Part shown: positions 46,901-59,049 of the stretch, piece after piece
Position numbering within the stretch: the stretch's first letter is position 1
Layout: the number at the start of each line of letters is the position of its first letter
Origin: Paralichthys olivaceus
Lineage: Eukaryota > Chordata > Actinopteri > Pleuronectiformes > Paralichthyidae
Reading direction: 5' to 3'
Length of the DNA: 64,000 bases
NCBI RefSeq assembly: GCF_024713975.1
Contig: NC_091113.1
Location: 295,001-359,000, forward strand
Notes under the pieces: model-generated
The model's input: only the letters and a program-made list of their open reading frames with translations
What the model was told of the DNA's origin: nothing
The model's database searches: none
Made by a program: the position numbers and the translations under genes

Positions 46901-49900
46901 TCACCGCTGACGACTGTTGCTGTGTTCCTCCTGCAGTTTGTTGCTGGATGAGTATCTGACTCAGACTGAGCTCTCTGCTGAAAACCTCTGTGCCCTCGAC
47001 CAGCGCCTGCTGCCTCTGGTCCGACTGTTCGAGTCCAGGTATTAAAACGTATTTTGATTAAACTCTTCTCTTATTTATTTACATCACATACTCTGCAGTC
47101 TCGAGTCAATACTTCTGTTCAGTTTAGCTTTTGTAGAGTTGATTGTTGATAGTTCCTGCCGTTTTTAGTCTGTATCAATTAACATGACTCTGTTTGTCGT
47201 TGGTCAGATACTGTGGAGCTGTGGACGGCGTCCTCGCAGGTCATGTGACCGACCTCAGCAGCCCTGAGCAGAAACATCTTTTCCACCAGTTTCTCTCTCT
47301 CTCACTGAGCAGTGGAAAGTACCAGGTACATGTCTAAACCAGCTTCAACAAGTAACTGAAATGCTTCCATCTGTTATCTGTCATGGAATGGAATCAGATT
47401 GGTTTGGTACCTGCAGTGTTTTGTCTCTTCTTGTTTCCGTCTTTAGATTTTGGGCGACTCGGACACGTCGCTGCTCCTCAGTCTGAAACACCCGCTGCCT
47501 TCAGTCAGAGTCTCTGCCGTGGAGCACCTGATGAGCATCATCACCTCCGGACAGGTATGTTCCTCTCCTGTGTGAGCTGATCACCATTCAGCTGCTTCTA
47601 TTTTGAAAGTTGTGTGTCCTCTCAGCAGCAGCAGAGTCTGGATGAAGACTTCCTGAAAGACGCCGTAATTGACCGTGTGAAGGACGACGTTCCAGAGGTT
47701 GTGACGGCTGCTCTGAAAGTCCTGGAGGTCAGTGAGACGATAAACGAGGCAGCGGTCACATGACCGCAGCTGCAGTTTTAAATCAAACAAGCACCAAGTT
47801 TGTGTTTTATTGTCGTTGCAGGTTTTGTTTGATGTTTTTGATCCTGAAGAAACGTTGTCGTGTTTAATGTCACTGATGGTCCGAGTCGACCTGTGTGTGT
47901 CCGAGCACTGGTCAGTGAAAAACACATTTTCTAATTTTATATATGTGATAATCACATGAGCTCGTACTGATGGCTGATGTTCAGTATCGGTCGGTATCAC
48001 TGATCGTTTTGTTTCCTTCAGGCTGCCGGTGCTGAAAGAGGCGGTGCGTTTACTGACCGACCCGCGGCTGGGAAAGGGCGACGTCGAGCGGGTGCAAAGA
48101 ATAGGCTGGAGGCTGCTGCCCTTCCTTGTGGTCACCGGTGCTCGGGCAGACTCCGCCCAGCTCAGCCTCACCTCCTGCATCGCTCGGTCCTCCGTCCTCG
48201 CTCAACACCCGCTCGCCTTCAACTGGGCTGAAGGTAAAACTTGGATTTGAGTTGACCGTCCATTTGGAATGTTTTTATTATTATTCTTGCCAATAAAAAC
48301 TCCTGTAAATGTTATAAATTTGATCTTTGAGTTTTTCTGTCAAAGGTACAAATGACTTCATTTGTTTACGACGCGTTCCCTGTAGGACTTTCAGAATAAG
48401 AGCGGCACTGTGGCGTTGAACAGTTTCAGTGACACTGTTTCTTCTGTGTTCACAGAAATGGACGAGCTGATGAAGAGAAGCTCTGAACACGGATTTGTGG
48501 GTTTAGTCAACCAGAGTCTCGTCTCCACGTTAACCAAGAACCTGGCGAACATGGAGCACTTCTCCAAACGAGACGCTGTGAGTTTTTGTTATTCTGGTAT
48601 TGAGGGATCAGTTCTGAGTCAGTGTCAGCTGTCAATCATGACGTCTGTTTTTATATCATCAGATAACTGATTAAAACCAAACTGATCAGAAACACCTGAA
48701 CAAACATCAGTGAGAGAAGAGCGAGCTGAACATTTATTTAACGTCTTCTTTGATTCTTTAGTTTGGTTCATGTCCCATCTGCTAACATGGAGGAGGTTTA
48801 AGACCTCTGCTGCAGCCAGCCACCAGGGAGAGATTGTGATGATTTGATCATGTCCATCTTTATTTCCAGTCTGTGGTCCTGCATATGCAGAGAATCACCT
48901 GAGCTGAGGTCACCCAGAGGTCACTGTGTGTGTTTTCTCCTTCAGTTGGAGAAGTTGGTTTCTCTGGTGGAGCAGCAGTGGAGCTCCAACCTCAGAGAGA
49001 GGACGTCCTTCTTGGTTCTGACCCGGACTCTGCTGCTCTGCCTCGGGGAGCTGAGCGAGACGCAGCACCTGCTCACCGCCCAGAGGGTCTTCTCGCTGTT
49101 GGAGCCCCCCCTGCTGGAGCTCATTGCCAGGGACGATGATGTCCAGGTCAGTGGACATCAGACATGTCAGCGACCTCATGTTTGGATTTAAATTTAAAAA
49201 AACGTTTTATCAATTGTTGGTACCTTTGATAGACCAGGAATACATTTATTAGAATTCAGTCTTAGGTTAAGATTTCTTTTTTGTAAACTAAAGATTATTT
49301 TTCTCTGTCGTCTTTTATTTTCTTTACGTGTGTAAACAGAAAGTTGGGCGTCCTGTGTCCGTCCCCTCCTTGTTCTCCGAGGCTCTGACCTTGTACCTGA
49401 GCAGGTGTGAGCAGCAGCCGGGTGAACGGCTCGTTGCAGAGTTTGGCTTCGTCCTCTTCTCTCTGCTGCGAGACTTCACCTCCACTCTCAAATGTGACGA
49501 CGCCTCTTTTAAAGGTAACAATTGTCCCAACGAGTTGTGTCCTCACTCAGAAACAAAGACAGAAATCACAGACTTCCTGTCTGCAGGTGAGGTTTGGTGG
49601 AACCCGGAGAAGATGGACACCAACACCTGCTGTTACCTGGGATTAATCTGCCGCCTCTTCAGTGTTGTCATCAGTGGCGCCGGAGATGGACCGACAGCCA
49701 GGAGCTTTAGGGAGATGATGAAACTGCTCGTCCAGGTACGGGGATGAAAGACGTTTCTGTATTTAGACGCCCACGTGATGTGATGCTACATTCAGACACT
49801 ATTGTTGTGTCCATCTCTTAGGTTCACCTGCCCGAGCCGCTGATGCTCTTCAGGTTCCTGTGCATGCTGTGGGGATATGGCAGTAACCACGGTGACCAGC

Positions 49901-50081
49901 TGGATGTGAAGGTTGACGCTGTCCTGCAGACTCAGGCTCTGTACATGGGCCAAGCTGTGCTGAGCGTCCAGCCCGCCACCGTGCTGCAGGAGCTGGCTGC
50001 GGCCAACTCCCCCGGTGAGGAAGTGGGTTTTAAGATTGAGTTGAATCCATTAGTCTGACAGTGGAAACTAATGTGTGTGTG

Positions 50082-50171
<90 letters not shown>

Positions 50172-53100
50172 AGTGGTCCCGTCATTGCTGTGTTGTCTCA
50201 CCTCTCCGGTTCGTGAGGTGCGGAGGGTGGCGCTCAGCGCTCTGCAGAGCCTATCAGGAGCAGACTCTCCTTTCCAGCCAATCACGGAGAAGCTGCTGAA
50301 GACCTCGGAGGAGATTCTCGCTGACCCCGCCTACTTGAGCTTGGTGAGAACGATTTAAACAGAAAATAAAGAAAACACTAAAATATAGAACATTTTAATA
50401 AAACCTGAGATTTTCTCTCAGTTCAGTTTTAAAGTGTCATTAAAAAATGTATTTTAATTGATTTAATTAAATCTGAGTCTCAGCATTTATTTTGTTTATT
50501 GTTTTGTTTGGTCTGCGTGTTTATTGGATGTCAGCCTCAGTGAACCTGTGACTGTGTTTGAAACCCTGCAGGCGCTCGGTGTTTTTCACGAGGACAGTTT
50601 GTCGTGTAACGTGAAGACGCTGCAGCAGAAGCTGCAGACGTCGATGCAGCAGCTGCTGCAGAGCGTTCAGACGCCATGTTGTCCGTCATACAGCGCCACC
50701 ATCCTGCTGAGAGCGCTGAGCCACGTTAACGGACAGGTAAGAGACTCGCCTGTACAGCTAAAATAAACCTTTTCCTTTAGACAGATCTAATATCTAACCC
50801 CCCCCCCCAGTTGGTCCTGTCCGCCCTGCTTCCTGTTCTCGACCGGCTGCTGGAGCAGAGCGGCCCAGACACACCAACCCTACTGCGGGACGAAGCCCAG
50901 GTCATCCAGCTCATCCTGGGGAAGTACAATGAGGCGTCTGCCGCCATGTTGGTTGAGGACCAGAACTGTCTGGATCTGTTCATCAGAGCTCTGAAGACGT
51001 CGACACAGACGCACCCGGACATCCCCAGCTGCCAGATCAGCGCTCTGGAACAGGTCGGGAGCAACTTGACCTTGGTTTAATCCAATCTGTGATCAAAACC
51101 AGGGTTAAATCAGCTAAATGATTTACAACATGATTTATAACCAAAAATAGTGGCCAGTCCAGCTGAACTTATTATACCCTGAGAAACACTTGTGTGAAAT
51201 ATAATGTGGAGGAAACCAGGTATGAAACTGATGTTTGAACCAGGATCGACAGAAATACAAACAAGTTAAAAACTTCAGATCTGTTAATGTTTGATTATAT
51301 TTTAGAATTGGAATTTTCTGAAAACTTTGAACACAGAAGGTTTTATTCTAATATAAACTGGAGAAGTTTCATCATGTAAAAATAGAAGAGAAGAAGAGTG
51401 TTCAGTCTTCTTCACCCTCTACTTCCTCCTCCTCCTCCTGTAGATCACGAAGTCGTTCTTCTCGGCCCTCAGAGAAGAGAAGGTGCAGCAGAAACTCTTG
51501 ACTGTGATATTCGACGTGCTGCTGGAGAGCAAGAGCCCCCTGGTGGCCAACACTGTCAGCAGCATATTTAAAGGGGTAAGGATTTTGCCATTTAACAGAC
51601 AAAGGATTAATAATGAAAATAATAATGATTTTCTAATGAATGTATTATTTGTTCCTGTCTCCTCAGCTTGCTGTTGATAGTCAGCTCGTAGCCAATGAGC
51701 TGTCTCCACCAGAGAAGCCCAGAGTCAGTGTGACGGTGCAGCAGACTCGCAGGAGCAAAATGAGTCTGAGGTGAGGTTTTTTTTTTTTACACTGATCGTG
51801 GATCAGATGCCTCCTTCTGTCGGAGGTGTCACTTATGATTCTTTCCACAGACCCTGAACGTGTCGTGGCCTTTGGTTTTGTTACATCTCATGTTTAACAT
51901 CATTTTAACATTCTGATGTTCCAGCCAAATAAAAGTTGTTTTGTTTGTCAGGAAACCTCAGGAGAGCAGCGAGGCTTGTCCAGAGGGTGGCGTTGTGCTG
52001 TGGCAGAGAGTCACTCTGATCTTAGAGCTGCTGCAGCACAAGAAGAAGCTGAAGCGAGTTCAGACGTTGGTGCCGGTTCTGTTCTCTCTGCTCTCCAGGT
52101 ACGGACCAGCACTGGTATTTGAGTTTGTCTAGGTGGGGCGCCATAGGGCTGACCTTTTTGTTCTTTCCTCAGGAGTCTGGAGCCATGTTCAGGCGGTCAC
52201 GCCAACATGGAGTACACCAAACAGCTGCTGCTCAGCTGTCTGCTCCACGTCTGCTACAAACTGTCTCCTGATGGACGACTGGTGGGGCCTGGTACGTCAG
52301 CCACACCTCAGTTATTGAAGTTGATGGTTTCCGGTCTTAGCCCTCTGACTCTTGTCTCTGCTTGCTCTCTGCAGACATCCTGGAGGAAGATAAGTTCAGC
52401 GTGGAGCTGGTGGTTCAGTGCATCAGGTCTACTGACATGCCGCAGACTCACCACCACGCTCTGCTGCTGCTGGGCACCGCCGCCACCATCTTCCCTGTGA
52501 GTCGTCATCTCAAACAGAGACGGCTCGACTCTGTTGTCTCTGCAGGAATCAGATCTCTATGTTGTCAGACACTTTTTGGTTCTGTTTTATTTCTGGAAAG
52601 ATTTTTGTTCCTGTCGATCATTTATACCCAAAAACATCAAAGCGCATTTTCATAAATCAGAGTTGTCCTTTCATCTTACAGCAGAGCCTGTAAATGAGAG
52701 TTTGTGCCTGAACTGTTTTTTTTTGGACTTGTTCACTGTCACAGGATTTTAAGAATCTTATATTTTCTCCTCATTGTCCTCGTCCTCCAGGAAAAAGTCC
52801 TGCACAACATCATGCCCATCTTCACCTTCATGGGAGCGAACATAATGCGTCTGGACGACGCCTACAGCTTCAGAGTCATCGACAAGACTGTTGAAATGGT
52901 CATACCTGCGCTCATCAAGGTGAGAAACGCTGCTTCAATGATCGCCTCCGACAGGGGGAGGCCGTCGACATCATTTCACAATAGTGTCTACCCCCCCCCT
53001 GCCTCAGGCTTACCAGCTGTCTGACGACCAGTCGTCACCTCACGTTCAAGCTGTGGTGACGAGGATCATGCACGTGTTTGCCGACGCGCTGCCTCACGTT

Positions 53101-56100
53101 CCCGACCACCGCCGGCTCCCCGTCGTTGCCCAGCTGATGACCACGTTAGGCCCCACCCGCTTCCTGTGGGTCATGATGCTCCTCCTTTTCAAGCTGCACG
53201 CCGAGCAGACCACCAGCTCAGTGAGCGAGAAGGTAAGACTCACCTGACACTCGCCTTACACTTGCTTGTCCGCAGTAACACTTGATTCGTGTGTAACGTG
53301 TGTGTAACGTGTGTGTGTGTGTGTGTGTGTGTGTAGGAGGCGTCTCTGGACAGGGACGTAGATTTCTGGATTTCTCTGTGTTGTCAGTTCGAGGTGAGCG
53401 AGCAGCTTGTCTCTCTCATCAACATCCTAAACTTCCTGCATCAGCTGCCGAACGACAAAGACGACGGTGAGAAAAACAAAATAATCACAACGTGATTCTT
53501 CAAAATAAAGCTCTGGCTCAGTTTGAGGTTTGACTCTTTTTCCGGCAGCTCCAGTGAAACGCAGAGTCGGTCGACGAGGAGCCAAGAAGCCAGAGGAAGT
53601 TGAGGAGAAGGTGGAGGATCTGATCTTCAGCGTCGACACTCACAGCAGCAAACAGCTGAGACACTTCAAGTTCCTCTGCGTCTCCTTCATGGCTCAGCTG
53701 CTCGGCTCCAGCAGCTTCATTGGAAAGGTGGGCCACGTTCAAATCTTTGAAACGTGAAGGAAAACAATTCACATTTTGTTTACATGTAAACAAAGGAAAC
53801 AGACTAGTTTCCTTGCTCCATATTTAACTTGGTTTGACGAGTCTCATACTTTGTTATATACATTTTGATGGCTCACTCTCCAGGTTGCCGAAAGCGGCGA
53901 CGATGTGGACGAGTCTCTTCAGCAGCTGCAGCAGAGGTGAGTCGTGATTCGCTCTCACAGGAAACGGAATGATTGTGTTGTTAAGGTGACGCTGATGATT
54001 TCCTGTTTGATTCAGGCTGCTGGAGGAAAACCTGCGTTACATCCAGAGCGTCGCTCGCTGTGTCGAGGAGAATGCCGACAAACCCACCGCCAAGTTCTGG
54101 AGAGTTCTGCTCAACAAAACCTACGACGTCCTGGATAAGGTTCAACGAGTTTTCTCTTCTGACAGGAACCTGATTGGTTGATTGATTGACAACATGTCAT
54201 TTTGTGACAAGAGAACCTGAGCAGAATCAAACCACTGACAAATTCTGTAACGACGATGAAATATTTTCTCAAACTTTTGCTCATGAACACGTTGTCACCT
54301 TTGTCTCCTGTTGCCAGGTGAACGCTTTGTTGCCCACAGATACCTTCATCACGGTGATGAGGGGGCTGATGGGAAATCAGCTTGTGTCCGTCAGGAGAAA
54401 AGCGATGGAGCTGCTGAACAACAAACTGCAGCACAGGACTCGATGGGATAAGCAGCAGGTAACACATCATATAAGACATAGATGTTAAACTAATGAACAT
54501 AAAATAAATGCTAATTAATTGCTGTAAATGAATTGCTGGATTATGACCAGGTTGAAGTGATCAGTTAAACATCTGCTTGATTAATCTATCTTCTCGTTTC
54601 GGATCCAGGTCAACATGTTCCTGCAGCTGATCGGAGATCTGCTTAGCATCGTGGGTAAAAGTCACAGTAAGGTGACGCAGGAGGAGGAGGAGGCGGAGCA
54701 CGGCATCAACCGTCAGACGGCGCTGTACAGCCTCAAACTGCTCTGTCGCACGTTTGGTTCCAACCACCAGGAGGCGTTCGTCCCCGTTCTGCAACAGACG
54801 GTGGAGATCGTGGCGTCTGCAGAGGAAGAGAAGAACGTGATGGGCAGCGCTCTGCTGTGCATCGCCGAGGTCGTCAGCACGCTCAAGGCCCGCGCCATCC
54901 CTCAGTTACCCAGGTGTGTATGTCAGGACGGAGAGGAGGCAGCTGACATGTAGGAACCACAGGTGTGAGTGAGACGCATTACAAGTGTGTGTGTTTGTAG
55001 GTTGATGCCTGCCGTGCTGCACACGCTGGCCAACAGGAAGGAGCTGCTGACCAATGAGATTTACCTGCTGAGTGCCGTCACAGCCCTCCAGAGAGTCACA
55101 GAGACGCTGCCGCACTTCATCAGCCCGTACCTGCAGGACGCCACGTCACAGGTAGGGAACAGGACCATGTGACTGGTCTGCTTCTGGTGTGACTCTGGTC
55201 TCAGGTCCCTGCTCCTCATCATCACATGAACTTTCTGTGCCTACAGGTTTGTCGTCTGACCCGTCTGGTGGACTCCTCTTCCTCATCCTCCTCTTCGTCC
55301 GTCCAGCTCTCGGTGCGTCTCTCGTCCCTCAGGACCATCCTGGCCACCCAGCTGCCCCCCAGGGTCCTGCTGCCCAACCTGTCCAGTTGCTACAGTAACA
55401 TGGTCGTTGATAACAAGGTGAGAGGCGAACGTTCTGGGCTCAGATGTTTGATTCTCCTTTGAGATCAAGGATTTCATGACATTTCTGAACTCAAACAGAG
55501 GATTTATATCAGAGTTCTGGTGTCGGAACCACCGGTGTGACCTCTGACCTCTGTGTGTTCTCCTCCAGGCTCAGCTGGGGGCGCTATTGAGCATCCTGAG
55601 GGAACACATCACTCACATGGAGAAAGAGCAGCTCAGCTTCCACCAATCAGAACTCACCGCCTTCTTCCTCACGGCCCTCGACTTCCGCAACAAACACTGT
55701 CAGGTCAGTTTCTGGTTATGTCAGGTGTGACACTTTGACAGGAAGTGACATCTGACGTGCTAAGTCGCTTCCTGTTCGCCTGTCAACGTCATGACTCAAG
55801 TGAAACCAGGGAAAGGAACCTTCATCACAACTCTCTCCTCTGCAGGGTGATCTCGAGAAGACGTCGCATATTGAGGGCTGTGTGATCGACTGTCTGATCG
55901 CCATGGTGATGAAACTGTCTGAGGTCACATTCAGACCGCTCTTCTTCAAGGTGACGTTGATTGATTCATTTCAAAGACACACAAACCTGCAGGAAGTGGC
56001 TCACACTGATGTTGTCGTTTCTCCTGCAGCTCTTTGATTGGAGTAAGTCCGACAGCGAGGAGCGTCTGTTGACGTTCTACCGACTCTGCGACAGCATCGC

Positions 56101-57149
56101 CGAGCGACTCAAAGGACTCTTCGTCCTGTTCGCAGGAAACTTAGTGAAACCGTTTTCAGACCTTCTCCGAAAAACCAACCGCTCGCAGACAGGTCCGATA
56201 TGATTTTAGTTTGGAATTCATTTCTTTAAATTAAAAAAATTATATTTTAGTCATTTAATTAAAACTCATTTCATCCAAATGTTGTCTTTATTCTGATTGT
56301 TCTTAATTTAGCTTTTTTCCTTCATCGTCTTCACTTTCCCTCCTCAGACGAGCCGCTCTTTGACTCTGAAGGCGGCGACGTGAAGAACAGTCTGCTGCTT
56401 CAGTACGTCCTCGACTGTCTACAGAAGATCTTCCTGTACGACACTCAGTGTTTCCTCAGTAAAGAGCGAGCCGACGCCCTCATGAAGCCACTGGTTGACC
56501 AGGTGAAGCGTCATGTTTACAGCTGACCTGAATACTGCGTTCTGATTCGCTGAAATGATCAGGTGTCCCCAACTCACTGTGTGTGTGTGTGTGTGTGTGT
56601 TGCAGTTGGAGAACACAGTGGGGGGTCAGCAGCTTTATCAGCAGATGATGACTCAGCACTTTGTTCCATGTGTTGGTCACTTCTCTGTTGCTCTGGCCGA
56701 CGACTCTCAGTGGAAAACCCTCAACTATCAGATTCTACTGAAGACGAGACACAGCGACGCCAAGGTGAGGACCCCCGCTCGCTCACGCTCGCTCACGCTC
56801 GCTCACGCTCGCTCACGCTCGCTCACACCTGAAAACATCGCAGACATTAACGCTGCTTCACTCCTTCAGGTCCGGTTCTCGTCTCTGCTCGTTCTCTTGG
56901 AGTTGACATCGAAGCTGAAAGAAAACTACATGGTTCTGCTGCCAGAGACCATCCCCTTCCTGGCTGAACTGATGGAGGGTGAGAACGCGCACGCACACAC
57001 GCACGCACGCCCGCACACACACACACTATAATTGACATTGTGTGTGTGTTTGTTTTTCAGATGAGTGTGAGGAGGTGGAGCAGCAGGTTCAGAAGGTCGT
57101 TCAGGAGATGGAGAACATCCTGGGGGAGCCGCTTCAGAGCTACTTCTAA
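43996..57149 (+). CDS. heatr1: HEAT repeat-containing protein 1 (UTP10/BAP28, ribosome biogenesis)
   Basis: Nucleolar t-UTP/SSU-processome component needed for Pol I transcription and 18S pre-rRNA processing. I traced 44 coding exons: the first is 43996-44137, the last 57061-57149. Internal exons include 44257-44473, 45569-45780, 48022-48233, 50811-51053, 53008-53232 and 54609-54913. Their lengths sum to 6480 nt, in frame, 2159 aa; human is 2144. The protein starts MTSLAHQLKRLALPQNDPAL and matches the family throughout: CTGLEELLGIEPAFLEF, LITHCYTDLSFMDFICS, VFSLLEPPLLEL, QRVTLILELLQHKKKLK, MPQTHHHALLLLGTA, FTFMGANIMRLDDAYSF, RRKAMELLNNKLQ, INRQTALYSLKLLC, AERLKGLFVLFAGNLVKPFSD, and GEPLQSYF at the C-terminus (BP28CT domain near residues ~1830-1980). 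Three acceptors lie against (GT)n tracts. A non-coding first exon precedes the ATG. A poly(A) signal lies at 57290-57295. Confidence 0.97.
45418..45500. repeat. 23-bp tandem repeat in heatr1 intron 5
   Basis: About four units of agtgatcagtcagttactag. Confidence 0.9.
46345..46620. mobile_element. Interspersed repeat R1, copy 2
   Basis: Second copy of the 39560-39782 family, in heatr1 intron 8. The surrounding intron also holds ccaggcgtaaccatag twice (46612 and 46851), perhaps marking a larger composite insertion. Confidence 0.8.
46645..46720. mobile_element. Retroposon-like fragment ('ttattgatcctcaaggggaa')
   Basis: A GAAGAA run followed by cttattgatcctcaagggga, a sequence commonly seen at fish repeat ends. 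It lies inside the heatr1 intron next to R1 copy 2. Confidence 0.4.
48610..48885. mobile_element. Interspersed repeat R2 copy in heatr1 intron 15
   Basis: Matches 22630-22945 across most of its length in the same orientation, including gtcccatctgctaacatgga and gtccatctttattt. Confidence 0.78.
50079..50170. repeat. heatr1: (GT)46 microsatellite abutting the heatr1 exon 20 acceptor
   Basis: A pure GT run ends directly at cag/TGGTCC (exon starts 50174), so it stands in place of the polypyrimidine tract. Confidence 0.97.
56777..56825. repeat. (GCTCGCTCAC)n tandem repeat
   Basis: Five copies of a 10-bp unit at the start of heatr1 intron 42. Confidence 0.93.
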
Positions 57150-57289
57150 CACACACACACACGTCATGGAGTCGTTTGTCAGATTAAAATTTTCTTGCTG
57201 ATTTTTTTTACATCAATTTAAAAATATCATTCGACGACTCCTCTCCGTCACCGTTTAGTCAAGGAACTCGAGATGATGTGATCGACTGA

Positions 57290-57295
57290 AATAAA
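57290..57295 (+). terminator. heatr1: heatr1 polyadenylation signal
   Basis: AATAAA 141 bp after the stop codon. The complementary-strand AATAAA of the convergent GPCR gene lies about 30 bp further right (complement of 57323-57328). Confidence 0.6.
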
Positions 57296-57696
57296 CCTGA
57301 TCGTTTTTCATCATGTCATGATTTTATTCAAGGTATCGTTGCGTTTCATTTGGTCGCCTGTTGGTGGCGTCAGATCTCCTTGTGCATGTGTCAGTGTTGT
57401 TTGTCTATGAGGAGGATTCTCTCGTTCTGCGCTCCGGCTGCTTCTGCACCTGTGAAACATCTGCTCTCGCGATTCTCCTCTCAGATATTTTGGTGCAACA
57501 AGTCAAAATTCGTTCAAAAGGATCAATAATTACACTTAATTAAAACCCACATTTTTAATTTGTTAAAAGTATGAATGTATATATATATATATATATTCAA
57601 CAAATGAACCAAGACATTTACAAAAACAACAAATCTGAAGGAAACTTTAACCAACAATAATCAGGTATGTAGTCAATATTCTGGGAGAAGTTCTGA

Positions 57697-59046
57697 TCAC
57701 ATGGCTTCACTCCCTCTGCTCATTCTCATGGATTTCAGTTCCTGTTGGGTCGTTGACTGATTTCCTGAAGAGGACGCTGAGTTTTCATTGGCAGTGGCGT
57801 CTTGACCACAGCACAGGGCGCGGGGCAACAAGCTGCAGAGGGCCTTCCTGAACATAGAGCTCGAGAAGACGTAGACGATGGGGTCCAGAGCCGAGTTCAG
57901 GAAGTTCAGTCCCAACGACACGATGGTGAGCTGTGTAAACGTGTAGAAAGCGGCACAGTCCCATGGGCGGTACGAGCGGACGACCCAAACCCCGATGGTC
58001 GTAACCGTGGTGGGCAAGAAGCAAACCATGAAGACTGCAACAATGGCGGCACACACTCGCATCGCCTTGCGTACCTTGTCAGGTTTGCCCATCTGCCGCT
58101 CCTTCAGGAAGCTGGAGATCCGGATGGAGCAGAACAGCAGCATGGCGAGCGGGATGAAGAACTCCAGCACCGTCAGGATCCGGTGCATGCCGACCAGGAT
58201 GATGATGGCGCGGGAGGCCTCTTTGTACGACGTGAAGAAGAAGCACTGGGTCCTGTTGCCGCTGCCCTTTATGTGGCTGTAAGCTAACATGGGAACCCGA
58301 GGGCTGATCACCAGCAGCCAAACCAACAGCAGCACCAACGCAGCCTGATGCATGGTCATTCGGTTGAACCTGTGGTGAGGGTGGACGACCTGGAAGAGAG
58401 GACGCTGATCAGGCCTCAACTTAACTATTCAACTTTCTACACAAAGAAATGATCGGTCTGAGGACTTCAGACTGAAGCTGAACTTCAGGTGTGAACGGTT
58501 CCTCAGACCAGAAGAGGAGTTCTGGATCAAACTGAACCTGGTTCTGTTGGTTCACAGTGAAAACACTTTGTTGGACAGTTTGGACTTTTGGACCAATCAC
58601 AGGAAGTAGAGACACATTAAACCATAGAAGAAGAGGAAGCTGCTGCAGTTTCTGACCTTAAAGTAGCGATAGATTGCCACCACGGTCATCAGAGCGATGC
58701 TGGCCGAGCGGTTGGAAAACATAAGGAAGAGGTTGATTCGGCACAACCCGTCTCCAAACACCCAGTGACCCCTGAGCAAGGCATCGATCCTCAGAGGGAG
58801 ACTGAGGAGAGCGAAGAAGTCAGCGATGACCAGGTTAAAGAGGAACAGGTTATTGGGGTTCCAGGTCTTCAGTTTGAAACAGAAGATCCACAGGGCGACT
58901 ACATTACCCAGAAGCCCCAGTATGACATCGATAGTAAGGACAGGGGGCAGGATCACACCCTCCAGTTGAATCCCGACAGGTGGGCAGCCGCCTCTGCCTC
59001 CACCGGAGACGGGGGTTGTGAAGTTTTCATTTTGCGCTGACAACAT
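57697..59046 (-). CDS. Class A GPCR, hydroxycarboxylic acid/OXE receptor-like
   Basis: Seven-transmembrane receptor of the HCAR/OXER1/GPR31 group; relatives are Gi-coupled receptors for lactate, hydroxy acids or oxo-eicosanoids. Exons 59046-58657 and 58389-57697 join in frame (YFK/VVHPHHRF) to give 360 aa. Visible: N-glycosylation sites NFT and NRT; TM1 GLLGNVVALWIFCF; TM2 LFLFNLVIADF; TM3 with SNRSAS, where the Arg equals the HCAR2 carboxylate-anchoring Arg111; TM6 VFMVCFLPTTV; TM7 NSALDPIVYVF. The DRY position reads YRY (AIYRYFKV). The C-tail is Ser-rich. The start MLSAQNENF was chosen because an upstream Met at 59172 would need a charged non-family leader and a splice acceptor (tttcttag) lies near 59127. 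Family certain; ligand and exact orthologue unknown. Confidence 0.85.
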
Positions 59047-59049
59047 TTT

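Noticed and set aside
57802-58287. 161-residue plus-strand frame opposite the GPCR
   Set aside because: Antisense shadow of the conserved receptor exon; no family features of its own.
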